Shown: in pieces, positions 52,232-61,123 of the stretch
Position numbering within the stretch: position 1 is the stretch's first letter
Layout: each line of letters opens with the position of its first letter
Source of the DNA: Prosthecobacter sp. SYSU 5D2
GTDB lineage: Bacteria > Verrucomicrobiota > Verrucomicrobiia > Verrucomicrobiales > Verrucomicrobiaceae
Direction of reading: 5' to 3'
NCBI RefSeq assembly: GCF_039655865.1
Contig: NZ_JBBYXL010000003.1
Coordinates: 124,001-188,000, forward strand
DNA: 64,000 bases
The notes under the pieces: generated by a model
Databases searched by the model: none
What the model was told of the DNA's origin: nothing
Seen by the model: only the letters and a program-made list of their open reading frames with translations
Program-made: the position numbers and the translations under genes

Positions 52232-54259
52232 GTGAGTTATCAGGTCTTCGCCCGCAAGTATCGCCCCAAAACCTTTGCCGACGTGCTCGGCCAGGAACAT
52301 GTTGTCCGCACGCTGCGCAATGCCATCGCGCAGAACCGGCTGGCACACGCCTATCTTTTTGTGGGCCCCCGTGGGACGGGCAAAACCTCCACGGCCCGTA
52401 TCTTTGCCAAAGCACTGAACTGCCCGAATGGCCCCAGCGTGGACTTTGACCCGGAGGATGAGCTGTGCCGGGAGATCGCTGAGGGTCGCAGCCTGGATGT
52501 GCTGGAAATTGACGGTGCCAGCAACAACGGCGTGGACCAGGTGCGAGACCTGCGGGAAAGCGTGAAGTATGCGCCATCCCGCTGCCGCTATAAAATTTAT
52601 TACATTGATGAGGTGCACATGCTGTCCACGGCAGCCTTCAATGCACTGCTGAAGACGCTCGAGGAGCCGCCGGATCATGTGAAGTTTATTTTCGCCACCA
52701 CGGAGGCGAACAAGATCCTGCCGACGATCATCAGCCGCTGCCAGCGCTTTGACCTGCGTCGTATCCCGAACACGATCATCGCCAAGCATCTGCTGCACAT
52801 CGCCATGCTGGAAAAGGTGGATCTGGATGAGAAAGCGGCCTTCGCCATCGCCAAAGGTGCCGATGGAGGGATGCGGGATGCGCAGTCCATGCTGGACCAG
52901 CTTGTGGCCTTCTGCGGTGACAAAATCCGCGAAAATGACGTGCTGGAGATTTTTGGTTTCACCGCCGTGCAATCCGTCAGCCAGATGGTGCAGCACATCC
53001 TGGAAAGCGACACCGTTAACGCCCTCCGCCTGGTCCACGATACGAGCGAAGCCGGCAAGGACCTGGGCCGCATGCTGGGAGATCTGATCCAGCATTTCCG
53101 CACGCTTTTAGTCAGCCAGGCAGATCCAGATGCAGCCGCAGAAGATCTGGAACCGGAAATTGCGGACCAGGTGAGCATCCAGTCGCAAATGGCCAGCACG
53201 GAACAGCTTCTGCGCATTGTGGACGGTCTGGCCGAGGTGGATGCCCGCATGCGCTGGGCCACGAACAAGCGGCTGCACTTTGAGCTGGGCGTGATCCAGG
53301 CCGTGCAGCATTACAATGAGATCAGCATCAGCGATGTGATCGAAGCGCTGGATGGCGGCGGTGCCGCCTCCCTGCCTCGCCCGGCCCCGCGCCCGCAGCC
53401 CACGCCAGTCGCCCGGCGCGCAGCCCCGGTGACCCTGGCAGCGCCAGAACCGATTCAAGCTCCGGTGGCAAAACCACAGCCAGCTCCGGCTCCTGCCCCC
53501 GAGCCAGAACCGACGCTAAAAGTGGCAGTGGCGGAAGCCAGCCCGGAGCCGTCACTGCTGATGGAAGAGCTGGAACCTGAGCCTGCATCGCCACCACCTG
53601 CACCCGATCCTGATCCAGAGCCCGAACCTCCTCCGGCTCCAGCACCCGAACCGCCGCCTGAACCTGAACCGGCCCCCCAAGCTGCGCCCGTTGTCAGGCC
53701 GCAGCCGCTGCCCGAGCCTGCGCCTCCCACCGCCCCCTCCCTGACCAATGAGGAATTCCGACTGGAACTGGTGAATTTGGTGAAGCAAAAGCGACCGCTG
53801 GCCGTGTCCTGGCTGGAGCCAACGACGGTGTTGTCCATGGCTAGGGGGATCATCAAACTGGGCTTCCCCACGAGCGAGAGCCACGCCAAAGAAAGCCTGG
53901 ACCGCGACAACCAGCGCACCTTTTTGGAAGGCCTGGCCAATGAGATCCTTGGCACCCCGATGCGCTTTGAGATGGTGGTGGACCCCAGCTTGAAACCGCC
54001 TCCAGCAGCGGAGCTTTTTGCGGGTTTTGACCTGCCCGTTTCTGCACCACCCACCGCCCCCAAACCCGCCACGGCCCCGGTGCCGGTCTCCGAGCGGGCG
54101 GCCATTTCATCTACAGTGAAGGCAGCCCCGGAAAATGAAGCGCCCCCGGCACCGACGCCGGACAGCATCACCGAAGATTTCCAGAATGATCCGCTGATCA
54201 AAAGCGCCATCGAAAAATTCAAGCTCAAGCTGGCCGCCAGCGGTGCGCCCCAGGCCTGA
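52232..54259 (+). CDS. dnaX: DNA polymerase III tau/gamma subunit
   Basis: A 675-residue AAA+ clamp-loader protein with a GTG start. YRPKTFADVLGQEHV, Walker A GPRGTGKTS, Walker B IYYIDEVHMLS and ATTEANKILPTIISRCQRF are typical. The four-Cys zinc module after Walker A is reduced to ALNC...DELC, losing two cysteines. A long Pro/Ala/Glu-rich linker (residues about 380-500) joins the ATPase to a C-terminal domain that in tau binds polymerase alpha. No frameshift slippery site was seen. It is followed by ybaB. Confidence 0.95.
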   Translation: MSYQVFARKYRPKTFADVLGQEHVVRTLRNAIAQNRLAHAYLFVGPRGTGKTSTARIFAKALNCPNGPSVDFDPEDELCREIAEGRSLDVLEIDGASNNGVDQVRDLRESVKYAPSRCRYKIYYIDEVHMLSTAAFNALLKTLEEPPDHVKFIFATTEANKILPTIISRCQRFDLRRIPNTIIAKHLLHIAMLEKVDLDEKAAFAIAKGADGGMRDAQSMLDQLVAFCGDKIRENDVLEIFGFTAVQSVSQMVQHILESDTVNALRLVHDTSEAGKDLGRMLGDLIQHFRTLLVSQADPDAAAEDLEPEIADQVSIQSQMASTEQLLRIVDGLAEVDARMRWATNKRLHFELGVIQAVQHYNEISISDVIEALDGGGAASLPRPAPRPQPTPVARRAAPVTLAAPEPIQAPVAKPQPAPAPAPEPEPTLKVAVAEASPEPSLLMEELEPEPASPPPAPDPDPEPEPPPAPAPEPPPEPEPAPQAAPVVRPQPLPEPAPPTAPSLTNEEFRLELVNLVKQKRPLAVSWLEPTTVLSMARGIIKLGFPTSESHAKESLDRDNQRTFLEGLANEILGTPMRFEMVVDPSLKPPPAAELFAGFDLPVSAPPTAPKPATAPVPVSERAAISSTVKAAPENEAPPAPTPDSITEDFQNDPLIKSAIEKFKLKLAASGAPQA

Positions 54260-54294
54260 GCCCAGTTTAACCTAACCAACTATTCTTTTATTTC

Positions 54295-54609
54295 ATGAAC
54301 ATCCAGAAGATGATGAAGCAGGTGCAGGACATGCAGAGCCAGATGCAGAAGTCCCAGGCCCAGCTCGGCTCGCAGGTTTTTGAATCAACCGTCGCCGGTG
54401 GCAAGATTGTGGTGACCGCGAACGGTCATGGCGACATCCAGAGCCTGAAGATCGCCAAAGAAGTGGTGGATCCTGAGGATGTGGACATGCTGCAGGACCT
54501 GATCCTTTCCGCCGTGCAACAGGTGCAGAAGAAAGTGAAGGACACCCAGGCTGCCGAGATGAGCAAGATGACCGGTGGGCTTGGCCTGCCGCCCGGACTT
54601 GGGTTTTAA
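54295..54609 (+). CDS. ybaB: YbaB/EbfC nucleoid-associated protein
   Basis: A 104-residue protein with the helical MNIQKMMKQVQDMQSQMQ start, a beta segment GKIVVTANGHGDIQSLKI, and the SKMTGGLGLPPG end. YbaB dimers bind DNA and follow dnaX in many bacteria, as here (35 bp gap). The recR usually third in this cluster is elsewhere. Confidence 0.94.
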   Translation: MNIQKMMKQVQDMQSQMQKSQAQLGSQVFESTVAGGKIVVTANGHGDIQSLKIAKEVVDPEDVDMLQDLILSAVQQVQKKVKDTQAAEMSKMTGGLGLPPGLGF

Positions 54610-54621
54610 GCGCAGTCTTCA

Positions 54622-55911
54622 TTACTCAGCACCCTTGCCATCATACGCCACCCGCCAGATGCGGTTCCCTGAGTCATCGCTGACCAGCAAAGCGCCGTCT
54701 TTGGCGACGGTGACGCCGACGGGGCGGCCCCAGACATCCCCTTCATCGGTAACGAAGCCGGTGAGAAAGTCCACGTATTCGCCAGTAGCCTTGCCATCCT
54801 TTGTGGGGATGTGGATGACTTTATAGCCGGTGCGGCGGCTGCGGTTCCATGAGCCATGCTCGGCGGCGAAGGCGTTGTTACGGTATTCTTCAGGGAACTG
54901 CTTGCCGTCATAAAAGACCATGTCCAGGGAGGCGGAGTGAGCCTGGATAAGGACATCAGGCGTGATGACCTTGTCTTTCAGTTCCGGCTTGGCACCCTGG
55001 TGGCGGGGGTCCTGGTGACCGCCCATGTAGTACCAGGGCCAGCCATAAAAACCGCCTTCGGTCACACGGGTGACATAATCAGGCACGAGGTCGTCACCGA
55101 TGGCATCACGCTCATTGACGGAGGTCCAGAGATCACCCGTGATGGGATGAATGGCCAGACCGACGGGGTTGCGGACACCCCAAGCATAAACGCGCTTGTC
55201 CTGCCCCTCCGGACCAGTTTCAAAAATACGTGCCCGGTCTTCCTCCTCTTTGGTCCAATCCACGTTCGATTTGGAACCGATGGCGATGTAGAGCTTTTTG
55301 CCGTCTTTGGAAAAAACAATGTCGCGGGTCCAATGGCCACCGCCAGTAAGCTGACCACCTTCGGAAAGGGGCACCAGTTCGTCAGGCTTGCCCTCGGCCT
55401 TGGTCTGGCCGTTTTGATAAGGCATACGGACCACTGCATCAGTATTGCCGATGTAGATGTGGGTGGGATTATCTCCGGGAGGATAAAAGGCGATTCCGAA
55501 GGGCTGGTTGAGGCCGTCGGCGAAGACCTCGTTCAGCTCGGGTTTGCCGTCACCATCGGCATCCCGCAAGATGGTGATCTGGTCAGACTTGCTCTCGGCC
55601 ACAAAGATGTCGCCATTTGGCGCGGTGACGATGACACGCGGCTTTTTCAGGTCAGCGGCGAATTCGGTGACGGTAAATCCTTTGGGGGCCTTGGGCCAGG
55701 CACCTTCGGGTTGTTTGACCTCTTTGGGCTTGTTGGTGACGGATTCCTTTTCGTTAGGTGGCGGCAGGTCGCCCACACGGAGATGCCGGCGGACACCCGG
55801 CGCATCGGTAGTCCAGTCGCCCATGGCGGCTTTACCGGTCAGGAGCTCCTGGGCTGAGGAGAGGGTGACGAAGGCTGCGAAGGAGAGCCAGGCAATCTGT
55901 ATCGTTTTCAT
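54622..55911 (-). CDS. Secreted sorbosone dehydrogenase-like protein
   Basis: A 429-residue protein from ATG 55911 with a signal peptide (ends LSSAQ). The GSDH/PQQ propeller is clear: FAADLKKPRVIVTAPNGDIF, NQPFGIAFYPPG, HWTRDIVFSKDGKKLYIAIGSKSN, YAWGVRNPVGLAIHPITGDLW and a final LVSDDSGNRIWRVAY. It should oxidise an aldose or sorbosone-like sugar outside the membrane. A longer frame to 56049 runs into the tRNA-Lys gene and is rejected. Confidence 0.88.
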   Translation of the reverse strand: MKTIQIAWLSFAAFVTLSSAQELLTGKAAMGDWTTDAPGVRRHLRVGDLPPPNEKESVTNKPKEVKQPEGAWPKAPKGFTVTEFAADLKKPRVIVTAPNGDIFVAESKSDQITILRDADGDGKPELNEVFADGLNQPFGIAFYPPGDNPTHIYIGNTDAVVRMPYQNGQTKAEGKPDELVPLSEGGQLTGGGHWTRDIVFSKDGKKLYIAIGSKSNVDWTKEEEDRARIFETGPEGQDKRVYAWGVRNPVGLAIHPITGDLWTSVNERDAIGDDLVPDYVTRVTEGGFYGWPWYYMGGHQDPRHQGAKPELKDKVITPDVLIQAHSASLDMVFYDGKQFPEEYRNNAFAAEHGSWNRSRRTGYKVIHIPTKDGKATGEYVDFLTGFVTDEGDVWGRPVGVTVAKDGALLVSDDSGNRIWRVAYDGKGAE

Positions 55912-55948
55912 CCATCGCATTCGAATGAGGCCTGCCATCTGCGGGCAC

Positions 55949-55981
55949 AAAAAAGCTCCGGCCGGTGAAGGACGCGGAGCA
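55949..55981 (-). terminator. Terminator after tandem tRNA-Lys
   Basis: GCTCCG (55955-55960) pairs with CGGAGC (55975-55980). On the minus strand it runs into a T-run, ending the tRNA-Lys pair. Confidence 0.75.
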
Positions 55982-55988
55982 TTTTTAG

Positions 55989-56063
55989 TGGTGCCCAGGG
56001 AGGGATTCGAACCCACGACCAATTGGTTAAGAGCCAACTGCTCTACCACTGAGCTACCTGGGC
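55989..56063 (-). tRNA. tRNA-Lys(CTT)
   Basis: Read on the minus strand: acceptor GCCCAGG/CCTGGGC, a D arm AGCTCAGTGGTAGAGC, anticodon loop with CTT, TTCGAATC T loop, discriminator A and encoded CCA. 75 nt. Confidence 0.95.
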
Positions 56064-56085
56064 ATTGAAACTGACATCCACAAGG

Positions 56086-56160
56086 TGGTGCGCGGGGTGG
56101 GATTCGAACCCACGACCAATTGGTTAAAAGCCAACTGCTCTACCACTGAGCTACCCGCGC
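56086..56160 (-). tRNA. tRNA-Lys(TTT)
   Basis: Minus strand: acceptor GCGCGGG/CCCGCGC, same D arm and T loop as its neighbour, anticodon TTT, discriminator A and encoded CCA. The 22-bp gap and near-identical arms suggest origin by tandem duplication. Confidence 0.95.
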
Positions 56161-56183
56161 TTGTGGGGCGGATTACCTACCCT

Positions 56184-56888
56184 TTACAGCGCTGTGCGCA
56201 AGCTTGAATTTGCCTGTGAACGGACTTTTTCCACAAAATGCATCAGGTTCCGCCCTGGACGGTCCACCGCAAACGCCTGCCAGCCAGAGTTTTCAGCGCC
56301 CTGGACATCGCAGCGCAGGTCATCACCCACATGCCAGCTTGTGGCGGCATCGGCATTCATGAGATGCAAAGCCGTATCGAACATGCGGGGCTGCGGCTTG
56401 GAAGCACCGACCTCGCTGGAAAGAATGATGTGCTCAAAAAAGCTGTCCAGGCCATGCCCGCTGAGAACGCTGCGCAGTCTCCGGTCAAAGTTGGACAGCA
56501 CGCAGAGGCGGTGATCACGCGACAGATCGGTGAGCGCAGGCAAGACATCATCAAAAACTATCCAGGCATCTGGGCGGGCAAAGTGCGCATAAAGCTCATC
56601 GAACAGCGGATCGAGAGTTGAGTCCGGCACAGCATCATCAGCGGCCAGGGTGAAGACTTCGCCCACCAGCCCCCGCCACCAGGAGCGGTCATCATCGGGT
56701 GAGCGCTGCCCTTCCGGCCAAAAGGGGACATTCAGGCCGCCCCAGACCCTGCGGAAGGCCTGCTTGAGCGCGACTTCCTCCACCACGATGCCGTGCTGGC
56801 TGGCAAATTGGGCATAGGTTTTACCCACCGGCTCCCGAACCTGGATGAGAGTGCCTGCGGCATCGAAGGAAATGAGTGGAAGGAGCAT
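56184..56888 (-). CDS. HAD hydrolase with altered first motif
   Basis: A 234-residue HAD-IA protein. Motif I is SFDAAGTL: Asp9 is kept but the usual second Asp (DxD) is Ala11. VLSNFDRRLRSVL is motif II, SKPQPRMFD motif III and HVGDDLRCDVQGAE motif IV. The loss of the acid/base Asp resembles HDHD3/DREG-2 group members and predicts weak or no phosphatase activity. It is separated from the P-loop ATPase gene upstream by a terminator. Confidence 0.85.
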   Translation of the reverse strand: MLLPLISFDAAGTLIQVREPVGKTYAQFASQHGIVVEEVALKQAFRRVWGGLNVPFWPEGQRSPDDDRSWWRGLVGEVFTLAADDAVPDSTLDPLFDELYAHFARPDAWIVFDDVLPALTDLSRDHRLCVLSNFDRRLRSVLSGHGLDSFFEHIILSSEVGASKPQPRMFDTALHLMNADAATSWHVGDDLRCDVQGAENSGWQAFAVDRPGRNLMHFVEKVRSQANSSLRTAL

Positions 56889-56901
56889 GATCTAAAAGAG
56901 A

Positions 56902-56932
56902 GGAGGCTTGATCCCATAAGAATCAAGCCTCC
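56902..56932 (-). terminator. Terminator after P-loop ATPase gene
   Basis: GGAGGCTTGAT (56902-56912) pairs exactly with ATCAAGCCTCC (56922-56932). On the minus strand it is followed by TCTCTTTTA. It lies just past the ATPase stop. Confidence 0.7.
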
Positions 56933-56954
56933 GTCGCTGAGCAGGGAGCAAATC

Positions 56955-57695
56955 TCAGATGGCGCGTGCTTTAGCGCGGGGTCTTTTGACAGGTTTCGGA
57001 GTGGTAGTAGGACGGAAAGCTTCGCCAAAGAGATATTGGCGAGCGCTGTCCACCTGGCCCATCACGCGGTTCATCCACTTGGTGAAGTCTTTGCCGAAGT
57101 GGTCATCCGCTTCTGGATCCAGCAGTGCCTCATTCAGGCTGGCGTGCTGGCTGCGCAGCTCGATCTCAAGCTGGAAGCCGATCTCGGGAATGTAGAGTTC
57201 CACAGCTTCAAACATGTCCATCACGCGGGCGGCGTAGCTGGTGTCCCAGACCTTGTCATCATCCTCGTAGCTGCTGGTGATGAGATGGGCGATGGTGTAT
57301 TCAGCGTGGTCAGAATAAACCTCGGCGGCTTCCAAGACGGAATCAAAGCTGTCATGCTCGCTGGTGACGGGGATCACCACGGAGAGGCTGACGCTGGCCT
57401 CAGTGAAGACGAGGTCCAACTGTTCCATCTGGTACAGTTTTTCAAAAAATTCCCCCATGCCGGTGGCGATCTCCAGGATGGTGACATGACTCTCATCCAG
57501 GCGGTCCAGAAGACTGTCGGTGGTGAGGGTGGAGGCATCAAAGACCCGGCCAGAGGCGTCCTCGCCAGCATCTTCCACCAGGGAAAGAAGCTGATGGGGG
57601 GCACCATACTGCGTGAGATAACGGGCGCAGCAATGAGCCAGCGTGCTCTTGCCAGTGGAAGGATAGTCGTTCTGGATGAGGATCAGCTTTTTCAT
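56955..57695 (-). CDS. ParA/MinD-like P-loop NTPase, divergent
   Basis: A 246-residue protein. MKKLILIQNDYPSTGKSTLAH is a P-loop, but the first Gly of GxxxxGKS is Asp10 and no ParA KGGxxGKS signature is present. VTILEIATGMGEFF is at the Walker B position. The tail is Lys/Arg/Pro-rich (PKPVKRPRAKARAI). The fold suggests an NTPase switching on a surface or DNA. There is no parB or plasmid partner gene. Unusual variant; function unknown. Confidence 0.65.
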   Translation of the reverse strand: MKKLILIQNDYPSTGKSTLAHCCARYLTQYGAPHQLLSLVEDAGEDASGRVFDASTLTTDSLLDRLDESHVTILEIATGMGEFFEKLYQMEQLDLVFTEASVSLSVVIPVTSEHDSFDSVLEAAEVYSDHAEYTIAHLITSSYEDDDKVWDTSYAARVMDMFEAVELYIPEIGFQLEIELRSQHASLNEALLDPEADDHFGKDFTKWMNRVMGQVDSARQYLFGEAFRPTTTPKPVKRPRAKARAI

Positions 57696-57722
57696 AATTT
57701 AATAAGGATGCATTGATATTTT

Positions 57723-57774
57723 ATGAATTATTCAAATTATTGCAAGCATAATTAACATAATTTCTATAATTCAT
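57723..57774. promoter_or_regulatory. AT-rich divergent promoter region with dyad
   Basis: ATGAATTAT (57723-57731) and ATAATTCAT (57766-57774) form a perfect dyad in a 161-bp, strongly AT-rich gap between the divergent ATPase and methyltransferase genes. Confidence 0.45.
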
Positions 57775-57856
57775 TGGTTTTTGTCGCTGAGTTTCCTGCT
57801 CCAGAAAGGACCTTCCCCGTATGCAAAAGGGATACGCGGCGTTTATGATCAGCGAC

Positions 57857-58537
57857 ATGAAATGCTTTATCTTCCTCTGGGTGCTGAGTGCCGGTCTCTA
57901 TGCACAAACACCCCCACCGCCCCCTGCCCTGCAGGAATACCAGGGCCGGGTGATCGCCCAGACCATGCACTGGCAGGGAGCCGGCTGGCTGATCCGCAAC
58001 AAGCGTGACCGCGAAGAAGCGACGCTGCGGATGCGCGAGGAATTAAAGCTGAAGCCAGGAATGGCCGTGTGTGACATGGGCAGCGGCAATGGCTACCACA
58101 CCCTCCCCATCGCCGAGGCCGTGGGCAAAGACGGCAAGGTCTATGCCGTGGAAGTGCAGCCGGAGATGATCGCCATGCTAAAAAAGCGCGCAGAGGCAAA
58201 AGGCATCACCCACATTGAAAGCATCATTGGTGAGCCGCATGATCCAAAGCTCCCCCCGGCCTCCTGTGACATGATCCTGCTGGTGGATGTGTATCATGAA
58301 TTTTCCCACCCGGAAGAGATGCTGGCCGGAATGCGGCAGGCGCTGAAGCCCGAAGGCGTGATCGTGATGGTGGAATACCGGGCGGAGGATGACAGCGTGC
58401 CGATCAAGCCAGAACACAAGATGACCAAGGAGCAGATCAACAAGGAGCTGACCAGCAATGGCTTTAAACTGGTGCGTGAATTTGATGAACTGCCCTGGCA
58501 GCACATGATGTTTTTCGGCCTGGCGGAAAACCAGTAG
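57857..58537 (+). CDS. Signal-peptide-bearing SAM methyltransferase
   Basis: A 226-residue protein from ATG 57857. A hydrophobic N-terminus, FIFLWVLSAGLYAQ, reads as a signal peptide. A Pro-rich stretch and then YQGRVIAQTMHWQGAGWL lead to a class I SAM domain: VCDMGSGNGYHTLPIAE (motif I), VYAVEVQPEM and MRQALKPEGVIVMVEY. A SAM-dependent enzyme outside the cytoplasm is puzzling, as SAM is not known to be exported. It may be an anchored cytoplasmic enzyme or use another cofactor. Substrate unknown. Confidence 0.8.
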   Translation: MKCFIFLWVLSAGLYAQTPPPPPALQEYQGRVIAQTMHWQGAGWLIRNKRDREEATLRMREELKLKPGMAVCDMGSGNGYHTLPIAEAVGKDGKVYAVEVQPEMIAMLKKRAEAKGITHIESIIGEPHDPKLPPASCDMILLVDVYHEFSHPEEMLAGMRQALKPEGVIVMVEYRAEDDSVPIKPEHKMTKEQINKELTSNGFKLVREFDELPWQHMMFFGLAENQ

Positions 58538-58633
58538 TTCAGTTGGGCTCCAACTGAGGTTCCCGAAACAGTTCCGCATTGGCTAAGGCGTTCCTAAGTT
58601 CTTGAATGCCAGTCCGTTTTAAAGGTTACCACC

Positions 58634-61123
58634 ATGATGAAGCTCCAGTTGCCCAGTCTCGTCGCCTGCCTGTGCCTGGCCAGCCTGCTGCCCGCCCCCG
58701 CCGCAGAGGAATTCGCCTTCTTTGAAAGCAAAATCCGGCCCGTGCTGGTCAAGCACTGCTACGAATGCCACTCCACCGAATCCGGCAAGGCCAAGGGCGG
58801 CCTGCTGGTGGATACCAAGCAGGGCCTTCAAACAGGCGGCGATACCGGCCCTGCCGTGGTGCCGATGGAGGTGAGCAAGAGCTTGCTGCTGATGGCGATC
58901 AAACACGCAGATCCCGACCTGGAAATGCCTCCCAAAAGCCCGCCGCTACCGAAGGCGGTGATTGCGGATTTTGAGACGTGGATCAAAGCCGGCGCCCCTG
59001 ATCCCCGCGAGACCTCTATGCAGGTGGCGGAAAGACCGCCAGTAGATGTGAAGTCCGGACGTGAATTCTGGAGCTACCGCAAACCCCAGCCGCAGCCTGC
59101 ACCTGAGGTGAAGGACAAGGCCTGGGCCAAACGCCCGCTGGACCGCTTCATCCTGGCGCAGTTGGAAAAGAATGACCTGGCCCCTTCCCCGGATGCGAAA
59201 CCTGGCGTGCTGCTGCGGAGGCTGCACTTTGATCTCACGGGCCTGCCTCCGACACCAAAGGAGATGACCACCTTTGCCCAGGGCTGGCGGGATGAGGCAG
59301 GCCGGGAGGCGCTGCTTGAGAAGACCGTGGATGCCTTGTTAAAGAGCCCCCGTTTTGGAGAACGCTGGGGCCGGCACTGGCTGGATGTGGCGCGTTTTGC
59401 CGAATCCAACGGCCGTGAATCCAACCTGACCTTTCCCCATGCCTGGCGCTATCGTGATTATGTCATTGATGCCCTCAATGCAGACAAGCCGTATGACCGC
59501 TTCATTACCGAGCAGATCGCGGGGGATCTTTTGCCTGCCAAGGATGATGCGGAGCGCGCGCAACTGCACATTGCCACCACCTTTCTGGCCATGGGGGCGA
59601 AGGGGCTGAATGAAATGAACTCGCTGCAATTTGCCGCCGACCTGGTGGATGAGCAGCTGGATACTGTCACCCGTGCCATCACGGCCACCTCCGTGGCCTG
59701 CGCCCGCTGTCACGACCATAAAAGCGAACCCTTTAGCATGGAGGATTATTACGCGCTGGCAGGCATCTTTAAGAGCACGAAGACGCATTACGGGAACTGG
59801 ATAGACTCGGAGAACAACAATCCCAGCGATCTCATCCGCCTGCCGGATCTGCCCGGACAGCTCATCCAAAACAAGTCCATCACAGCCGCGAAGGTGAAGG
59901 AACTGAAAGCCAGCCGGGCCAAGCTGGATGCGGAGGAAAAAGCCCAGAACGAATTCATAGCCAAAGCCCGTGAAGAAGGGCGGGACATCGGTGACGAAGG
60001 CTTCAAGCTGCTGGCCACCGCCATCCGCATCTACTGGTCACGGGGCGGCATTGACGGCCAGCTCATGACCGTGGATGACCAGGGCCGGGCGCTGCCGCTG
60101 AGCATGGGGGTGTCGGAAGCACCGAAGGTGCAGGAAGCGATGCTGCTGAACCGGGGGGAGATCACCCAGCCGGTGAAGGCGGTGAAACGCGGTTTTCCCG
60201 AGGTGCTTAAAATCCAGGGCGTGGAACCGGCAGCCAAGCAAAGTGGACGGCTGGAGCTGGCCCAGTGGCTGACCCACCCGGAAAATCCGCTCACCTCGCG
60301 CGTGATCGCGAACCGCATCTGGAAGCACCTCTTCGGCGTGGGCCTGGTGCGCACCACGGACAACCTGGGCTACAGCGGCGAGCGGCCCACGCATCCTGAG
60401 CTGCTGGATTATCTGGCCCTGGAAATGACCCGCCGGGACTGGTCTGTCAAAGCTCTGATACGGGAAGTGGCCCTGTCCCGCAGCTACCGCCAGTCCTCCG
60501 GCTACCGGGAAGCCTGTTTTGAGAAAGACCCGGACAACCGTCTGCTGTGGCGGGCCAACAAACGCAGGCTGGATGCCGAGGTGATCCGGGATTCGATGCT
60601 GGCGGTTTCAGGGGAGCTGGACGTGACCCGACGCCCGGGATCCCTGGTCTCTGAAATCAGCAGCCAGTCGGTCTCTCTGATCGGCTTTAACAAAGCGCTC
60701 CCGGCAGATCTGGACGGCAGCCTGCGGCGCTCCGTTTACCTGCCGGTGCTGCGCGACCACCTGCCGGATGTGCTGGAGCTTTTTGACTTTGCTGAACCCA
60801 GCCTGGTCACGGGTCACCGCGATGTGACCAATGTCCCCATGCAGGCGCTTTACCTGATGAACGGCCCATGGGTGCAGGCCCGCGCCGCAGCCCTGGCCGC
60901 CCGTGTTTCCAAAGAAAAAGCCACCCGGCCTGAACAGTTGCGGAGAGCTTTTACACTGTGTTTTAACCGACCACCAGACCAGGCCGAAACAGAGCTGGCT
61001 GAGACTTTTTTCCAAAAGACCCAAAGCAGTATTGAGGGAGCCCCTGCCGAGGATGAGACCATGATGCTGGCGCTCTACTGCCAGGCCCTGCTGGCCAGTG
61101 CGGAGTTCCGTTATGTGGATTAA
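58634..61123 (+). CDS. PSD1 cytochrome c / DUF1549-DUF1553 protein
   Basis: An 829-residue exported protein, second of its kind here. The CYECH motif (Cys42, Cys45, His46) follows the signal; FDLTGLPPTPKEM, FGERWGRHWLDVARFAESNG and CARCHDHK match DUF1549, and NRIWKHLFGVGL with MNGPWVQAR the DUF1553 part. Unlike the 14-kb copy, no DUF1501 gene follows; the next gene converges with overlapping stops (ttaa). Confidence 0.92.
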   Translation: MMKLQLPSLVACLCLASLLPAPAAEEFAFFESKIRPVLVKHCYECHSTESGKAKGGLLVDTKQGLQTGGDTGPAVVPMEVSKSLLLMAIKHADPDLEMPPKSPPLPKAVIADFETWIKAGAPDPRETSMQVAERPPVDVKSGREFWSYRKPQPQPAPEVKDKAWAKRPLDRFILAQLEKNDLAPSPDAKPGVLLRRLHFDLTGLPPTPKEMTTFAQGWRDEAGREALLEKTVDALLKSPRFGERWGRHWLDVARFAESNGRESNLTFPHAWRYRDYVIDALNADKPYDRFITEQIAGDLLPAKDDAERAQLHIATTFLAMGAKGLNEMNSLQFAADLVDEQLDTVTRAITATSVACARCHDHKSEPFSMEDYYALAGIFKSTKTHYGNWIDSENNNPSDLIRLPDLPGQLIQNKSITAAKVKELKASRAKLDAEEKAQNEFIAKAREEGRDIGDEGFKLLATAIRIYWSRGGIDGQLMTVDDQGRALPLSMGVSEAPKVQEAMLLNRGEITQPVKAVKRGFPEVLKIQGVEPAAKQSGRLELAQWLTHPENPLTSRVIANRIWKHLFGVGLVRTTDNLGYSGERPTHPELLDYLALEMTRRDWSVKALIREVALSRSYRQSSGYREACFEKDPDNRLLWRANKRRLDAEVIRDSMLAVSGELDVTRRPGSLVSEISSQSVSLIGFNKALPADLDGSLRRSVYLPVLRDHLPDVLELFDFAEPSLVTGHRDVTNVPMQALYLMNGPWVQARAAALAARVSKEKATRPEQLRRAFTLCFNRPPDQAETELAETFFQKTQSSIEGAPAEDETMMLALYCQALLASAEFRYVD

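Noticed and set aside
53400-53740. Pro/Glu/Ala codon repeats as a possible DNA repeat or CRISPR-like array
   Set aside because: They lie in frame in the dnaX linker, have no fixed unit or spacer structure, and match low-complexity coding sequence.
55912-56049. N-terminal extension of the 54.6-kb sorbosone dehydrogenase-like gene
   Set aside because: It runs into the tRNA-Lys(CTT) gene and a terminator, and the signal peptide begins at ATG 55911.
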